Assembly (NCBI RefSeq): GCF_013401555.1 | Contig: NZ_CP058552.1 | Coordinates: 4,712,001 to 4,776,000 of the forward strand | Direction of reading: 5' to 3' | DNA length: 64,000 bases | Source of the DNA: Paenibacillus sp. E222 | Lineage (GTDB): Bacteria; Bacillota; Bacilli; Paenibacillales; Paenibacillaceae | Part shown: piece by piece, positions 18,119 through 27,183 of the stretch | Layout of the letters: every line of letters begins with the position of its first letter | Position numbering within the stretch: position 1 is the first letter of the stretch | Notes under the pieces: model-generated | Told to the model about the DNA's origin: nothing | What the model saw: only the letters and a program-made list of their open reading frames with translations | The model's database searches: none | Position numbers and translations under genes: made by a program

Positions 18119-18275
18119 TGTCGAGGGTCAAGAACATGATCCCATTCAAGTCGCTATTTTAGCGGCTTTTTTATTTTATCGGTACAAGTTCGTGTCCCAA
18201 GCCAAGGACAAGAACTTGTACCGATTACCGTATTGAACAAGAACATGTTCCTACTCCCGATTAGATGTATATCCC
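18119..18275 (+). repeat. TGTCG element, copy 6 (full length)
   Basis: All modules: A (TGTCGAGGGTCAAGAACATG ATCCC), B (TCGCTATTTTAGCGGCTTTTTT terminator), C (ATCGGTACAAGTTCGTGTCC, loop, GGACAAGAACTTGTACCGAT; one mismatch), D (GAACAAGAACATGTTCC) and the 3' end GATTAGATGTATAT. It is one of two full-length copies. The stretch 18276-18479 behind it shows nothing assignable. Confidence 0.85.
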
Positions 18276-18480
18276 AAAAAAGCACATGTAGTTAAAACTT
18301 GAATAGGCAGCATTGGAGGGACGGTTTTACATTTTTTAGAATACCTAAATCTAAAAAAATAGGAAGGAACCTTTTTTAATTGTTACCACCTCGGAAAGTT
18401 ACCAAGCCGTTGTACCCACAGATAAGACACAGGTTCAGAATAAGGACATTCTTATAAAAACAATAGTTTAATCTTTAATG

Positions 18481-18520
18481 ACAACAAACAACTGTTCTTA
18501 AAACGGTTGTTTTGTTGTTA
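18481..18520 (+). terminator. Hairpin, possible terminator
   Basis: AACAAACAAC and GTTGTTTTGTT arms around TGTTCTTAAAACG; AT-rich and weak. Confidence 0.4.
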
Positions 18521-18525
18521 ACACC

Positions 18526-18575
18526 CAATAGTTACATTCTGGTTCCTATCTAATAAAAAGGTGCCTACTTTTCAA
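18526..18575. promoter_or_regulatory. HxlR-type operator, orphan copy
   Basis: About 50 bp nearly identical to the operator region at 20122-20171 upstream of the HxlR gene (shared core GGTTCCTAT then AAAAAGGTGCCTACTTT). It lies 114 bp before the radical SAM gene. Either the radical SAM gene is under the same regulator, or this is what remains of a duplicated HxlR promoter. Confidence 0.55.
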
Positions 18576-18688
18576 GTAGCATGAGAAATTTTAAGATAAA
18601 AAGAAAGGCGGTTCATGCATAGTGTGATCGTTCAATTAACTGATTAAGTGGGAGATTAAACGAAAGTAATTGAGGGGATGGTAACATC

Positions 18689-19522
18689 ATGCCGATTGAA
18701 ATCAAAGACATTGTGTCTAAGAAAATATTAAGTGAAGTAAAGGGTTATCTTGATATTGGTTTTACTCATTCGCTAAATCCCTATACAGGTTGTGCATTTG
18801 CTTGCGAATACTGTTACGTCAGAGAAATGCCAATTCAAAAGTTTAAGGATATTCCTTGGGGATTGTGGGTGGATGTCAAGAAAAATGCAGCAGAAAACTA
18901 TGTAAGGGAAGTCTCTCTTCTAAGACGCAAAAATAAACCCATAAGTATATTCATGTCATCAGCCACAGATCCTTATCAACCTGTAGAGCAGAGGGCAAAC
19001 ATTACAAGAAGCCTATTGGAAGAAATGGATAAAAACCCACCAGATTCACTTCAAATTCAAACTAGAAGCCCTCTGGTTGCCAGAGACCTTGATATACTAC
19101 TTAAATTAAAGGAAAAATGTCGGATTCTGGTTTCAATGACAATCGAGACAGATCGCGAAGATGTGAAACGAATTTTTTCACCCTATGCTCCTGGAATAGA
19201 TTTAAGAGTTAAAGCCTTGAAAAAGATAAATGACGCAGGGATATATACACAAGTATCTATTTCCCCAGTGCTACCTTTTTCACCTAATTTCGCTAACATG
19301 ATACAAGGTATAACTGATCGAATTTGGATTGATACGCTACTGATAGGTGATGGTCAAATGGGGATGAGATCTGAGCGTTTAAAAATGCCAAAATTATTTG
19401 CTGCGAACGGCTGGGACAAATGGTACGAGAAAAGCATTCATCTGAAAGTGGAAAAATATTTTAAGGCAAGATTTCCATCTGAAATCATTCATGTATCTAA
19501 AAACAGCGCATATCCATTTTGA
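18689..19522 (+). CDS. Radical SAM protein, SPL/Rv2578c-like
   Basis: A 277-residue protein. The [4Fe-4S] motif CAFACEYCYV (CxxxCxxC) lies near residue 36, preceded by SLNPYTGC as in spore photoproduct lyase relatives. FMSSATDPYQPVE and VSMTIETD are further family signatures. It lacks the extra domains of true SplB and belongs to the Rv2578c-like branch of unknown reaction. GAGGGGATG precedes the start. It stands alone downstream of an HxlR-like operator. Confidence 0.8.
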   Translation: MPIEIKDIVSKKILSEVKGYLDIGFTHSLNPYTGCAFACEYCYVREMPIQKFKDIPWGLWVDVKKNAAENYVREVSLLRRKNKPISIFMSSATDPYQPVEQRANITRSLLEEMDKNPPDSLQIQTRSPLVARDLDILLKLKEKCRILVSMTIETDREDVKRIFSPYAPGIDLRVKALKKINDAGIYTQVSISPVLPFSPNFANMIQGITDRIWIDTLLIGDGQMGMRSERLKMPKLFAANGWDKWYEKSIHLKVEKYFKARFPSEIIHVSKNSAYPF

Positions 19523-19622
19523 TTTTATATAGCCATTCATTTTGTGAGGATCTTGCCCGTTTTTTCTTCATGCAATAGAAATATTGCAGAAACTGGTGTT
19601 CGAAGATCAACTTTCTCTTACG

Positions 19623-19656
19623 AGTCAATGGAGGACGCATGAGTCCTCCATTGACT
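19623..19656. terminator. Perfect 14-bp hairpin
   Basis: AGTCAATGGAGGAC and GTCCTCCATTGACT, loop of six. It lies between the convergent radical SAM and HxlR genes; no T-run on either side, but position suggests transcript ending. Confidence 0.5.
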
Positions 19657-19750
19657 TAACTTGAAGATGAAAATACAGGGTTTATGATTCCATGGGAATA
19701 ATAGAGGAGCTTATTTTATTTTGAAATGACGTTGGATTAACACTTCGACT

Positions 19751-20107
19751 TCATTCACTCTGATGAATATCGTCTGGAAGTTCATCATTGAGTTTCTGGT
19801 ATCCAAGGCCCCATGTCTCCATAGAGAATATAATTGGCTTCAGTGAATTTCCTAAATCACTTAAACTGTATTCGACTCTCGGAGGAACTTCTGCAAACAC
19901 CGTACGAATGACAATTCCATCCTCTTCCATTGAACGTAAATTTTCAGTGAGAACCTTTTGACTGATCTCCGGGATACTTTTACGAAGTTCTCCGAATCGT
20001 TGAGTCCCCTTCAAAAGATCCCTCATAACCAATAACTTCCACTTGTTACCTATCAAGCCAACTGTCGTTGCCACAGGACACAACGGCAACTCTTTTTTTG
20101 AAATCAC
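19751..20107 (-). CDS. HxlR-family transcriptional regulator
   Basis: A 118-residue winged-helix protein: LCPVATTVGLIGNKWKLLVM at the start (with the redox-type N-terminal Cys), RFGELRKSIPEISQKVLTEN recognition helix and wing VPPRVEYSLSDLG. GTG 20107 is preferred because GGAGG is ten bases upstream; a longer frame would run through the operator. It is divergent from the OpuC-like operon, which it likely represses. Confidence 0.85.
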   Translation of the reverse strand: MISKKELPLCPVATTVGLIGNKWKLLVMRDLLKGTQRFGELRKSIPEISQKVLTENLRSMEEDGIVIRTVFAEVPPRVEYSLSDLGNSLKPIIFSMETWGLGYQKLNDELPDDIHQSE

Positions 20108-20121
20108 TACATTATCGCCTC

Positions 20122-20171
20122 CAATAGTTACTATTAGGTTCCTATATAACAAAAAGGTGCCTACTTTCAAA
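20122..20171. promoter_or_regulatory. HxlR operator/promoter between divergent units
   Basis: GGTTCCTATATAACAAAAAG followed by GTGCCTACTTT. The same block recurs at 18526-18575. It lies directly upstream of the HxlR gene and 75 bp before the transporter operon. Confidence 0.6.
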
Positions 20172-20244
20172 ACGAATACATTGCTTATATTATAATTCTG
20201 TCGATGAGAAAAGCAAATGAAAATGAATGAAAGGAGGAGGGAGT

Positions 20245-20901
20245 TTGCAAGAAAGTTTATGGATGCAACTGAGTGACTATTTTTCGAATCATATGTTAAC
20301 GTTCTTGAATTCTTGGAAAGAGCATTTAAAGATCAGTTTATTGGCATTGATGGGTTCTACACTTATCGGGATTGCATTAGGTACCTTATCAACTAAATAC
20401 AATCGTTCCGAAAAATGGATCATCTCGTTATTCCAAACATTACGAATCGTTCCCAGCCTAGCGATCTTACTTCTGTTGCTTCCTATCATGGGTACTGGAA
20501 TTAGGCCCGCCCTTGTTGCTCTCATTATTTTAGGAATCCCTCCTATCTTAATGAATACAGTATCCGGGTTACAAAGTGTGTCCTTGTCTTTACTTGAATC
20601 TGCACAAGGTGTAGGGATGTCTGAACGACAAATCCGATGGAAAATCCAATTTCCAGTGGCTGGACCATTGATATTGACAGGGATTAAAACCGCTGCGATT
20701 GAAATTATCGCCAGCGCCACTTTGGCTGCCAAAATTGGAGCTGGTGGATTAGGAGAAATTATTTTTACCGGTTTAGGACTCAATCGAACGGATTTACTTT
20801 TAATTGGTGGTATTTCAGTAGCGATTCTGGCTATTGGTATAGGATTTATTTTAGATCTGTCTGAACGTGTATTGTTTAGATATAAATTCTTGCAAAGGTA
20901 G
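20245..20901 (+). CDS. OpuC-like ABC transporter permease (first)
   Basis: A 218-residue BPD permease with 5-6 membrane segments; GVGMSERQIRWKIQFPVAGP is the EAA loop that contacts the ATPase, followed by GAGGLGEIIFTGL. Relatives are OpuBB/OpuCB (choline, carnitine, glycine betaine uptake). TTG 20245 is favoured by GGAGGAGGG just upstream; ATG 20263 is possible. First gene of a six-gene operon. Confidence 0.85.
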   Translation: MQESLWMQLSDYFSNHMLTFLNSWKEHLKISLLALMGSTLIGIALGTLSTKYNRSEKWIISLFQTLRIVPSLAILLLLLPIMGTGIRPALVALIILGIPPILMNTVSGLQSVSLSLLESAQGVGMSERQIRWKIQFPVAGPLILTGIKTAAIEIIASATLAAKIGAGGLGEIIFTGLGLNRTDLLLIGGISVAILAIGIGFILDLSERVLFRYKFLQR

Positions 20902-20912
20902 GGTCCACACAA

Positions 20913-21818
20913 ATGAAAAAGAACATAAAGAAAAAATTGGTTTTAACCATTTCAATCACACTTGTTTTGTCCATAATTTTGAGTGCATGTGGTAATAAAA
21001 CGAATAATCATGGATCTACTATACGAATTGGTTCAAAAGACTTTACTGAGAATTTAATTGTCGGGGAGCTATATGCTTTGGCTTTGGAGAACGCGGGATA
21101 CCAAGTAGAGCGTGTTCCTAATATTGCGGGTTCCATCATTCATTCATCGATTGTTAATAACGATATCGATATGTATCCAGAGTACACAGGTACGGGGTTG
21201 TTGGCCGTATTACAGATGGATTTGATGACAGATCCGGATGAAGTGTATACAAAAGTCAAGGAAGAGTACAAAAAGCAATTTAATATCTCATGGCTCGATT
21301 ATTCAAAAGCAAATGATGGAGCGGGTCTCGTTATTCGAACGGAAGTATCACAAAAATTAGGGATCAAGACCATTACTGACTTGCAAAAACATGCCGGTGA
21401 GATTCGATTTGCTTCCCAAGGAGAGGTTGACCGGCGCGCTGACGGTATTCCAGCATTGGAGAAAGTGTATGGCAAGCTCAATTGGAAATCATCCAAAGTA
21501 TATGATAACAGTTTGAAATATGAAGTGCTTAGAAACAATGAGGCTGATGTTGCGCCTGCATATACCACTGAAGGTCAGTTGGTGAACAAAGACGAGTTCA
21601 CCCTATTGGAAGATGACAAACAAGTATGGCCACCTTATAACTTGGCGCCTGTTATCCGTGATAATGTGCTCTCAACGGATCCCGGCATCGCTGAAGTGAT
21701 CAATAAGGTTAGTTCGGTATTGGATACAGACACCGTAACCGCACTAAACGCAAAAGTGGACGTAGACAAAGAAGAATATGAAGATGTGGCAAAAGAATTT
21801 TATGATTCCATTAAATAA
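20913..21818 (+). CDS. OpuC-like substrate-binding lipoprotein
   Basis: A 301-residue protein with a signal peptide and lipobox LSIILSACGN (lipidated Cys about residue 26). The mature part is an OpuAC-type binding protein: IRIGSKDFTENLIVGELYAL, DIDMYPEYTGTGLL and DNSLKYEVLRNNEADVA. The aromatic cage cannot be judged without alignment, so the ligand (betaine-like compound or other) stays open. Eleven bases separate it from the permease gene. Confidence 0.88.
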   Translation: MKKNIKKKLVLTISITLVLSIILSACGNKTNNHGSTIRIGSKDFTENLIVGELYALALENAGYQVERVPNIAGSIIHSSIVNNDIDMYPEYTGTGLLAVLQMDLMTDPDEVYTKVKEEYKKQFNISWLDYSKANDGAGLVIRTEVSQKLGIKTITDLQKHAGEIRFASQGEVDRRADGIPALEKVYGKLNWKSSKVYDNSLKYEVLRNNEADVAPAYTTEGQLVNKDEFTLLEDDKQVWPPYNLAPVIRDNVLSTDPGIAEVINKVSSVLDTDTVTALNAKVDVDKEEYEDVAKEFYDSIK

Positions 21819-21831
21819 GGATGGCGTTAAC

Positions 21832-22602
21832 ATGACTCCAACAGCAATCGAATTCCATGATGTGAGCAAAACATATTCAGATTCCAATGCATATGCAGTT
21901 GATCATGTGAACTTGTCGATAAGTGAAGGGGAGTTTATTACAATCCTCGGCTCCTCTGGATCAGGAAAGACAACTTTATTGAAGATGGTGAATCGGCTTA
22001 ACGATCCTTCCCACGGGATTATTAAAATATTTGGCGAGGATATCGCTCGAGTTGATCCTGTAAAACTTAGAAGAAAAATTGGCTATGTTATTCAGCAAGT
22101 AGGCTTGTTCCCCCACATCAATATTGAACAAAATATTGCTACTGTTCCTCGTCTTTTGAAATGGGACAAAAAGAAAATCGAAGATCGGGTACAAGAATTG
22201 TTAGCTTTGGTTGGGTTAGATTCAGAGAACTTCAAACGACGTTATCCTTCACAATTGTCCGGAGGACAGCAACAGAGAATCGGTCTTGCGCGAGCATTAG
22301 CAACCGATCCCAAAATTATGCTGCTGGATGAACCCTTTGGGGCCTTGGACGCTATTACGCGCTTAAATCTCCAGGATGAACTCTTAAAGATTCATGGGGG
22401 AATGAAAAAAACCTTTTTGTTCGTGACTCACGATATTAATGAAGCATTCAAGCTGGGAACCAGGGTTATGATTATGAATCGGGGTAAGGTTTGTCAATTC
22501 GATACCCCGAGAGAAATTGTAACTCATCCTGCAGATGATTTTGTGTACTCACTCATTCAATCTTCGAAGGAGCAAGAACGTTTCTGGGGGAACTTAACAT
22601 GA
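21832..22602 (+). CDS. OpuC-like ABC transporter ATP-binding protein
   Basis: A 256-residue ATPase: Walker A GSSGSGKTT near residue 40, Q-loop VIQQVGLFPH, signature LSGGQQQR, Walker B IMLLDEPFGALD, H-loop FVTHDINEA. True OpuCA proteins are about 380 residues with two C-terminal CBS domains that sense ionic strength; those are missing here, so osmotic gating is unlikely. ATG 21832 follows AAGG and lies 13 bp after the binding-protein stop. Confidence 0.88.
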   Translation: MTPTAIEFHDVSKTYSDSNAYAVDHVNLSISEGEFITILGSSGSGKTTLLKMVNRLNDPSHGIIKIFGEDIARVDPVKLRRKIGYVIQQVGLFPHINIEQNIATVPRLLKWDKKKIEDRVQELLALVGLDSENFKRRYPSQLSGGQQQRIGLARALATDPKIMLLDEPFGALDAITRLNLQDELLKIHGGMKKTFLFVTHDINEAFKLGTRVMIMNRGKVCQFDTPREIVTHPADDFVYSLIQSSKEQERFWGNLT

Positions 22603-23225
22603 TCGACTATGCCATTAAGCATCCGGATAAGTTGGGAAATGCATTGTTGGAGCATGTGGAGATTCTCATTTTGACCATGCTGCTCTCTGTGATCATTGCA
22701 ATCGTCTTAACCATCTTAGCTCTGGCCTCTGATAAGGTATCTAGATCACTCATTTACATGTTTTCAATCTTGTATTCCATTCCGAGCTTGGCTTTGTTTG
22801 CAATCATGATCCCTGTGACCGGATTGGGGAAAACGACAGCCATTACCGTGCTCATTGCCTATAACCAATATATCCTTCTACGTCAGTTTATTGCAGCTTT
22901 GAAACATGTTGAACCATCTGTTATTGAAGCTGCTACTGGGGTAGGTATGAGCCGATTTCAGATCTTATTTCAAGTCCAGGTACCCTTGGCAATCAAGCCT
23001 CTGTTTACTGGCCTTCGACTTGCTTCGGTAACAACCATTAGCATGGCAACCATCGCTGCCTTCATTAATGCAGGAGGGCTAGGTACGATATTAAATGATG
23101 GATTACGGACCATGAATATCGATAAGATTTTGTGGGGGGGCTTATTGTCAGCAGGACTTGCCATTGTGACGAACGCAATATTCATGCTGTTTGAGAAACG
23201 AATATATTTGAGATCGGAGAGATAA
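22599..23225 (+). CDS. OpuC-like ABC transporter permease (second)
   Basis: A 208-residue membrane protein, start overlapping the ATPase stop (ATGA). The EAA loop reads EAATGVGMSRFQILFQVQVP, followed by INAGGLGTILNDGL. Homologous to OpuCD. It completes the transporter with the first permease and lipoprotein. Confidence 0.88.
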   Translation: MIDYAIKHPDKLGNALLEHVEILILTMLLSVIIAIVLTILALASDKVSRSLIYMFSILYSIPSLALFAIMIPVTGLGKTTAITVLIAYNQYILLRQFIAALKHVEPSVIEAATGVGMSRFQILFQVQVPLAIKPLFTGLRLASVTTISMATIAAFINAGGLGTILNDGLRTMNIDKILWGGLLSAGLAIVTNAIFMLFEKRIYLRSER

Positions 23226-23228
23226 ATA

Positions 23229-24203
23229 ATGAAGGCAGTTGTATTGGAAAGGGTCTGTACCCCAAAAGAACTACAGATCACTGAAGTACCTATTCCTATA
23301 GTCAAACCTGGGTGGGTACTTGTAAAAATCAGGGCGTTTGGAATAAATCGCTCCGAAATGTTCACTAGACAGGGGCATTCACCGTCCGTTCAATTCCCGC
23401 GTATTATTGGGATCGAATGCGTAGGGGAGATTGAAGATCCTTCAGATAGCACATTTATAAAGGGAACGACCGTCGCTTCATTAATGGGAGGGTTAGGCCG
23501 TGCATTTGACGGAAGTTATGCTGAATATGCACTTATACCTTCGGACCAAGTGTATCCTATTCCTAGCGATATGAAATGGACTGAACTTGCAGCGATACCA
23601 GAAATGTATTATACCGCGTATGCATCCTTATTTGAATGTCTTCAATTGACTTCAGGAGAGATGCTACTTATTCGTGGTGGGACAAGTTCCGTAGGCTTAG
23701 CAGCACTTCAGCTAGCTAAGAGTGTAGGAGCAAAAGTTATATCAACGACTCGAGACAAAGAGAAATTTGCACTTCTCCAACAAGCTGGAGCAGACTATGC
23801 ACTGCTCGATAATGAACATTTGAGAGAACAGGTGTGTGCTATTGCTCCAAATGGGGTAAACAAGGTTCTAGAGTTGGTTGGTACAACGACGGTAAAGGAG
23901 TCCTTGCAATTCATCTCAGAACGAGGGATTTGTTGCATGTCAGGAATATTAGGAGATGAATGGACTCTTGATGCCTTTGAACCTTTAGTGGATATACCCT
24001 CAGGTATATATTTCACAGCGTTCACCAGTGAAGTTATCAAAGAAAGTACACTGATCTCTTTATTTGAGCATATTCAAAAACAAGGTATAGTCCCACCTAT
24101 TGCCCGAGTCTTTACACTCGAGGAGATTGGAAAGGCACATCTTTTAATGGAAAGTAACACCGCAAACGGTAAGATTGTTATATCCAATGACATTTGCACA
24201 TGA
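23229..24203 (+). CDS. Zinc-independent MDR family quinone oxidoreductase-like protein
   Basis: A 324-residue medium-chain reductase: GroES-like N-terminal part (VLVKIRAFGINRSEM), nucleotide loop RGGTSSVGLAALQLAK, and KVLELVGTTTVKESLQF. No zinc ligands of classical alcohol dehydrogenases are evident, which fits NADPH:quinone reductases. It starts three bases after the permease stop and is therefore co-transcribed with the transporter. Confidence 0.82.
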   Translation: MKAVVLERVCTPKELQITEVPIPIVKPGWVLVKIRAFGINRSEMFTRQGHSPSVQFPRIIGIECVGEIEDPSDSTFIKGTTVASLMGGLGRAFDGSYAEYALIPSDQVYPIPSDMKWTELAAIPEMYYTAYASLFECLQLTSGEMLLIRGGTSSVGLAALQLAKSVGAKVISTTRDKEKFALLQQAGADYALLDNEHLREQVCAIAPNGVNKVLELVGTTTVKESLQFISERGICCMSGILGDEWTLDAFEPLVDIPSGIYFTAFTSEVIKESTLISLFEHIQKQGIVPPIARVFTLEEIGKAHLLMESNTANGKIVISNDICT

Positions 24204-24223
24204 AAATAGAAAGGGGTTTAAAT

Positions 24224-24643
24224 ATGACGATTACAGAAAACAAACAATTGATGTATCGTTTCACGAACTTCATTAATACGGCAAGCAAAGAACTTGCTGA
24301 AGAATTGATTGCTCAAGATGCTGTTTTTTATGTACCTATGCAAAAAGAACCAATGAATGGTCCAAGTGGTTATCTCTCCATAATTCATATGATGAGATCT
24401 GGTTTTTCCGATATACAATGGACTGTTAAGGAGCTGGTAGCAGAAGGGGATCTAATAGCAGCTCATTTTGTCATGAAGGGCACACAAGACGGAGAGTTTC
24501 TCGGGTTTCCACCAACGAGAAAGAAAATTGAAGTAAATGCAATGAATTTTTATCGGATCTCTAATGATCAAATTATTGAAGAGTATGGTCAACCCGATAT
24601 GCTTGGTTTGCTCCAACAAATAGGGGCAATTCCAAAAGCATAA
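24224..24643 (+). CDS. SnoaL-like (NTF2-fold) protein
   Basis: A 139-residue protein with the SnoaL-like polyketide-cyclase/ester-cyclase pattern: VAEGDLIAAHFVMKGTQDGE, FPPTRKKIEVNAMNFYRISN, QIIEEYGQPDMLGLLQQIG. ATG 24224 has GAAAGGGG ten bases upstream. Last gene of the transporter operon. Such small proteins often isomerise or hydrolyse small metabolites; the substrate may be the compound imported. Confidence 0.8.
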   Translation: MTITENKQLMYRFTNFINTASKELAEELIAQDAVFYVPMQKEPMNGPSGYLSIIHMMRSGFSDIQWTVKELVAEGDLIAAHFVMKGTQDGEFLGFPPTRKKIEVNAMNFYRISNDQIIEEYGQPDMLGLLQQIGAIPKA

Positions 24644-24670
24644 TTACATCTCCTCTTGTAAATAAATGAA

Positions 24671-24716
24671 GTGATCTCAGAAAATGTCGCTATAAAAGCG
24701 GCATTTTTTTGAGATC
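24671..24716 (+). terminator. Terminator of the OpuC-like operon
   Basis: AAATGTCGC TATAAA AGCGGCATTTTTTT within a longer ATCTCA/TGAGAT pairing; strong. Confidence 0.85.
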
Positions 24717-24739
24717 ATGTGACTTGATTAAGAAATAAT

Positions 24740-24781
24740 TGTCGAGGGACAAGAACATAGTCCGATTACCGATTAGGTGTC
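24740..24781 (+). repeat. TGTCG element, copy 7 (internally deleted)
   Basis: TGTCGAGGGACAAGAACATA is fused directly to GTCCGATTACCGATTAGGTG, the 3' end of the full element. Modules B and C are gone, as expected from recombination between the flanking GGACAAGAACAT repeats. Confidence 0.8.
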
Positions 24782-24885
24782 ATGAGATTTTATCATTCGC
24801 TAATGAAATTTTTAAACATTTACCTTTTTGGTACTTTAGGTGTACTCATTTCTCTGGGATTAGATAGGTTAATTGCAGCACAAGG
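24781..24885 (+). pseudogene. Membrane-protein N-terminal fragment
   Basis: Directly behind the element a frame reads MRFYHSLMKFLNIYLFGTLG VLISLGLDRL, one hydrophobic helix, before losing coding character. Bases 24890-25148 show nothing assignable. Confidence 0.3.
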
Positions 24886-25148
24886 ATATGCCAAAACAGC
24901 CATTCATATTTGTTGCTGCTGTTGTGAACAGTATCCTAGAGAGAGGGGCCAAAAGCTTTCTGCTTCAGAAAATAGACGGACGTCCAAATTATTTAATGGC
25001 TTAAATAATCCGTGTTTTTAGCAGACGAAGGTAACTCTGTTCATGGAACAACTATTAAACTCTAGACTAGAATGGATTACAAAGAATAGTGGACCAACTA
25101 AAATTAGGTAGTGATCTAAGTGTCAACAGATTAGATAAGTAACGCAAA

Positions 25149-25181
25149 GCAAAGCAAAGGTATGAGTGCCTTTGCTTTAAC
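25149..25181. terminator. Bidirectional hairpin
   Basis: AAAGCAAAGG TATGAGTG CCTTTGCTTT; downstream end of the minus-strand isochorismatase transcript, though 95 bp after its stop. Confidence 0.55.
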
Positions 25182-25275
25182 TTAGAAAGAAGGGTGTCGT
25201 AAAAATTAACAAGGTATCATTCCCGATGCGTGCTTGTTGTCGGACCTCTCATCTATTAAGTTCTTTTATGTGGAT

Positions 25276-25854
25276 CTATGATTGAAGCGCTGCACAAGCG
25301 AGAATCTCGTCGGTAGTGCGTAATCGGCCAATACGTGGAAAGATGACTTTGCTTACGTGCTCATGTTCTGCCTCGCTGAATCCGGTCATTGCGTCTATTG
25401 CAAAAATCACTTGATACCCATGAGCAAATGCTTCTCGCGCAGTTGTATCAACCCCAATTCCTGAAGCAATTCCGCAGAGTATGATCGTAGTAATGCCTCT
25501 CCGGCGTAACTGCTGATCCAGATCCGTCCCGTAAAATGCACCCCACTGACGCTTAGTAATTAGATGGTCGTTAGTAGTGACTCCAATTTCAGGCACAATT
25601 TCATCCCATCCAGGTACCAGATTGATCGCTGGGGGTTCTTGATCCAGCAGCGGATGGGGCATATCTTTGAAATCTTTCGAAGAAACACGTACGAGTCCAA
25701 CGAAGGCACCAACCTCACGGAAAGTTTGAACCATGGCAGCGGCACGTTCGACAACTTGTTCTGCTGAATGAGGGGCGTACTGGTTTCCGATCCATTTCTG
25801 CAGATCGATTACGATTAATGCCGTTTTAGAAAATTGATATAAATGCTCTTTCAT
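25276..25854 (-). CDS. Isochorismatase-family cysteine hydrolase
   Basis: A 192-residue protein with the Asp-Lys-Cys triad: VIDLQKW (Asp 17), [16 protein letters not shown] (Lys) and [19 protein letters not shown] (Cys). Family members hydrolyse isochorismate, nicotinamide, N-carbamoyl compounds and similar amides. ATG 25854 is nine bases after GGAG; an in-frame GTG three codons earlier is too close. Divergent from the TetR gene, which likely controls it. Confidence 0.87.
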   Translation of the reverse strand: MKEHLYQFSKTALIVIDLQKWIGNQYAPHSAEQVVERAAAMVQTFREVGAFVGLVRVSSKDFKDMPHPLLDQEPPAINLVPGWDEIVPEIGVTTNDHLITKRQWGAFYGTDLDQQLRRRGITTIILCGIASGIGVDTTAREAFAHGYQVIFAIDAMTGFSEAEHEHVSKVIFPRIGRLRTTDEILACAALQS

Positions 25855-25896
25855 GTTAATCACACTCCAATTTCAATTTGATCATCCTTAATAGTA

Positions 25897-25916
25897 AGTT
25901 CATAAAATTGAACTTT
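25897..25916. promoter_or_regulatory. Palindromic operator between isochorismatase and TetR genes
   Basis: AAGTTCATAAAATTGAACTT, perfect 7-bp arms with six-base centre; a partial second copy (GTGTTCATAATTTTG) follows at 25931. Position in the divergent promoter fits the TetR product. Confidence 0.6.
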
Positions 25917-25984
25917 TATTCATTGACTTGGTGTTCATAATTTTGTACTATTAGTTCAAAGTTGTCAAGAGGGGATGCTTGAGC

Positions 25985-26866
25985 ATGAGCGTAACGAAGC
26001 AAGATATCATTTATTCGGCTTCTAAAATGTTTAACGAAAAAGGTTACCTGGGAACATCCATTCAGGAAATCGCCCAGGACTGTTCCATAGCAAAGGGCTC
26101 CGTTTACAAATATTTTCCTTCTAAAGAGGATTTGTTGTGTGAGGTTTTCGACCATTGCCAAATGGCTTATTTTGATCGGGCTGAACGTTTGAAAGATATC
26201 GGAAAGGGGAGCCCTCAGGAGAGACTAGTGGATCAGATTGTATTTCGTTTTCAGTATTTCATGGAATATCGTCATATTATGGTGGATTTCATTGATCTAC
26301 CAATTACGCAGTACGAAACATTCCGCAAATTGAGAAATCACGTTCGCGAGCGAATGATGGAGTGGCACAGATCATGGCTTTTAGAAGTCTACGGCCCTAA
26401 AATTCAGCCGTTTCTCTGGGATTTGATCTTTATTTACCGGTCTTTTATTAAAGATTATCTGCAGCGCGTCATCTCCGAAGAGAATCTATTGTCCGTTGAG
26501 GATACAGCTTGGTTTATCGTTGATAAGATGGATGCGTTAGTCAACCACATGTCCAAGTCAGGTTCGAATGGACTGCTCGGGCAAAGCGCATATGATACCT
26601 TTATTCATTCAGGCTCAAACGACTGGAACGGTGAAAAAGAACGGATTACCGAAGAGTTGCTCGGCAGAGTGATTGCTATTATTGAGGCTTGGAAGGGTGG
26701 GGCAGAACGCCGTAAGGAATTGCAAGAAATTGTTCAATTGTTGAATAGCGAGATTGCTCAGACTGAGCCAAAGAGATCGGTTATTCAAGCGTTATGTGCT
26801 TACTTGGAACAAGAGAAAGAACTAAGAAGTTCAGTTATTCAGTTAAAGCAAATCGTCCTAGCATAG
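25985..26866 (+). CDS. TetR/AcrR family regulator
   Basis: A 293-residue protein, long for the family. HTH: IQEIAQDCSIAKGSVYKYFP near residues 25-45. The extended C-terminal domain ends in a glutamate-rich helical stretch. AGAGGGG is ten bases before ATG 25985; TTG 25979 is an alternative. Probable autoregulator and repressor of the divergent isochorismatase gene. Confidence 0.83.
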   Translation: MSVTKQDIIYSASKMFNEKGYLGTSIQEIAQDCSIAKGSVYKYFPSKEDLLCEVFDHCQMAYFDRAERLKDIGKGSPQERLVDQIVFRFQYFMEYRHIMVDFIDLPITQYETFRKLRNHVRERMMEWHRSWLLEVYGPKIQPFLWDLIFIYRSFIKDYLQRVISEENLLSVEDTAWFIVDKMDALVNHMSKSGSNGLLGQSAYDTFIHSGSNDWNGEKERITEELLGRVIAIIEAWKGGAERRKELQEIVQLLNSEIAQTEPKRSVIQALCAYLEQEKELRSSVIQLKQIVLA

Positions 26867-26993
26867 GTAAGGAATATTGGTGTTAGTTAGAGAAATGTGA
26901 ATATTCCAATGATGATAACTATAGCTGTATATTTAAAAAAGGTTGAACAATTGTTGCTAAATCACTTCAAAGGGTAGTTCTAATGAAAGCTAT

Positions 26994-27014
26994 CCTGCTC
27001 TTAAATAGAGCAGG
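26994..27014. terminator. Hairpin CCTGCTCT-TAAAT-AGAGCAGG
   Basis: Perfect 8-bp stem between the TetR gene and the minus-strand lactonase gene. The gap 26867-27183 contains no other gene I can support; a minus-strand open frame there has no ribosome site. Confidence 0.5.
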
Positions 27015-27183
27015 GGCTCGATCTACTCGATAGGAACGTTCTTGAACACAACCGATTTGTAAAGATGAACGGCATTCGGAAGCTGTAGCTTGATACTCCT
27101 GCCCAAAAAGAGCGATGTTGCGTGAAGCCCGCGTGCGGTTAATGGTGGCATGGATGATTTTCCGTTCGTATGCGAAAGTTGAG

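Noticed and set aside
18119-18275. TGTCG elements as CRISPR repeats
   Set aside because: Copies are kilobases apart with no spacer periodicity and no cas genes.
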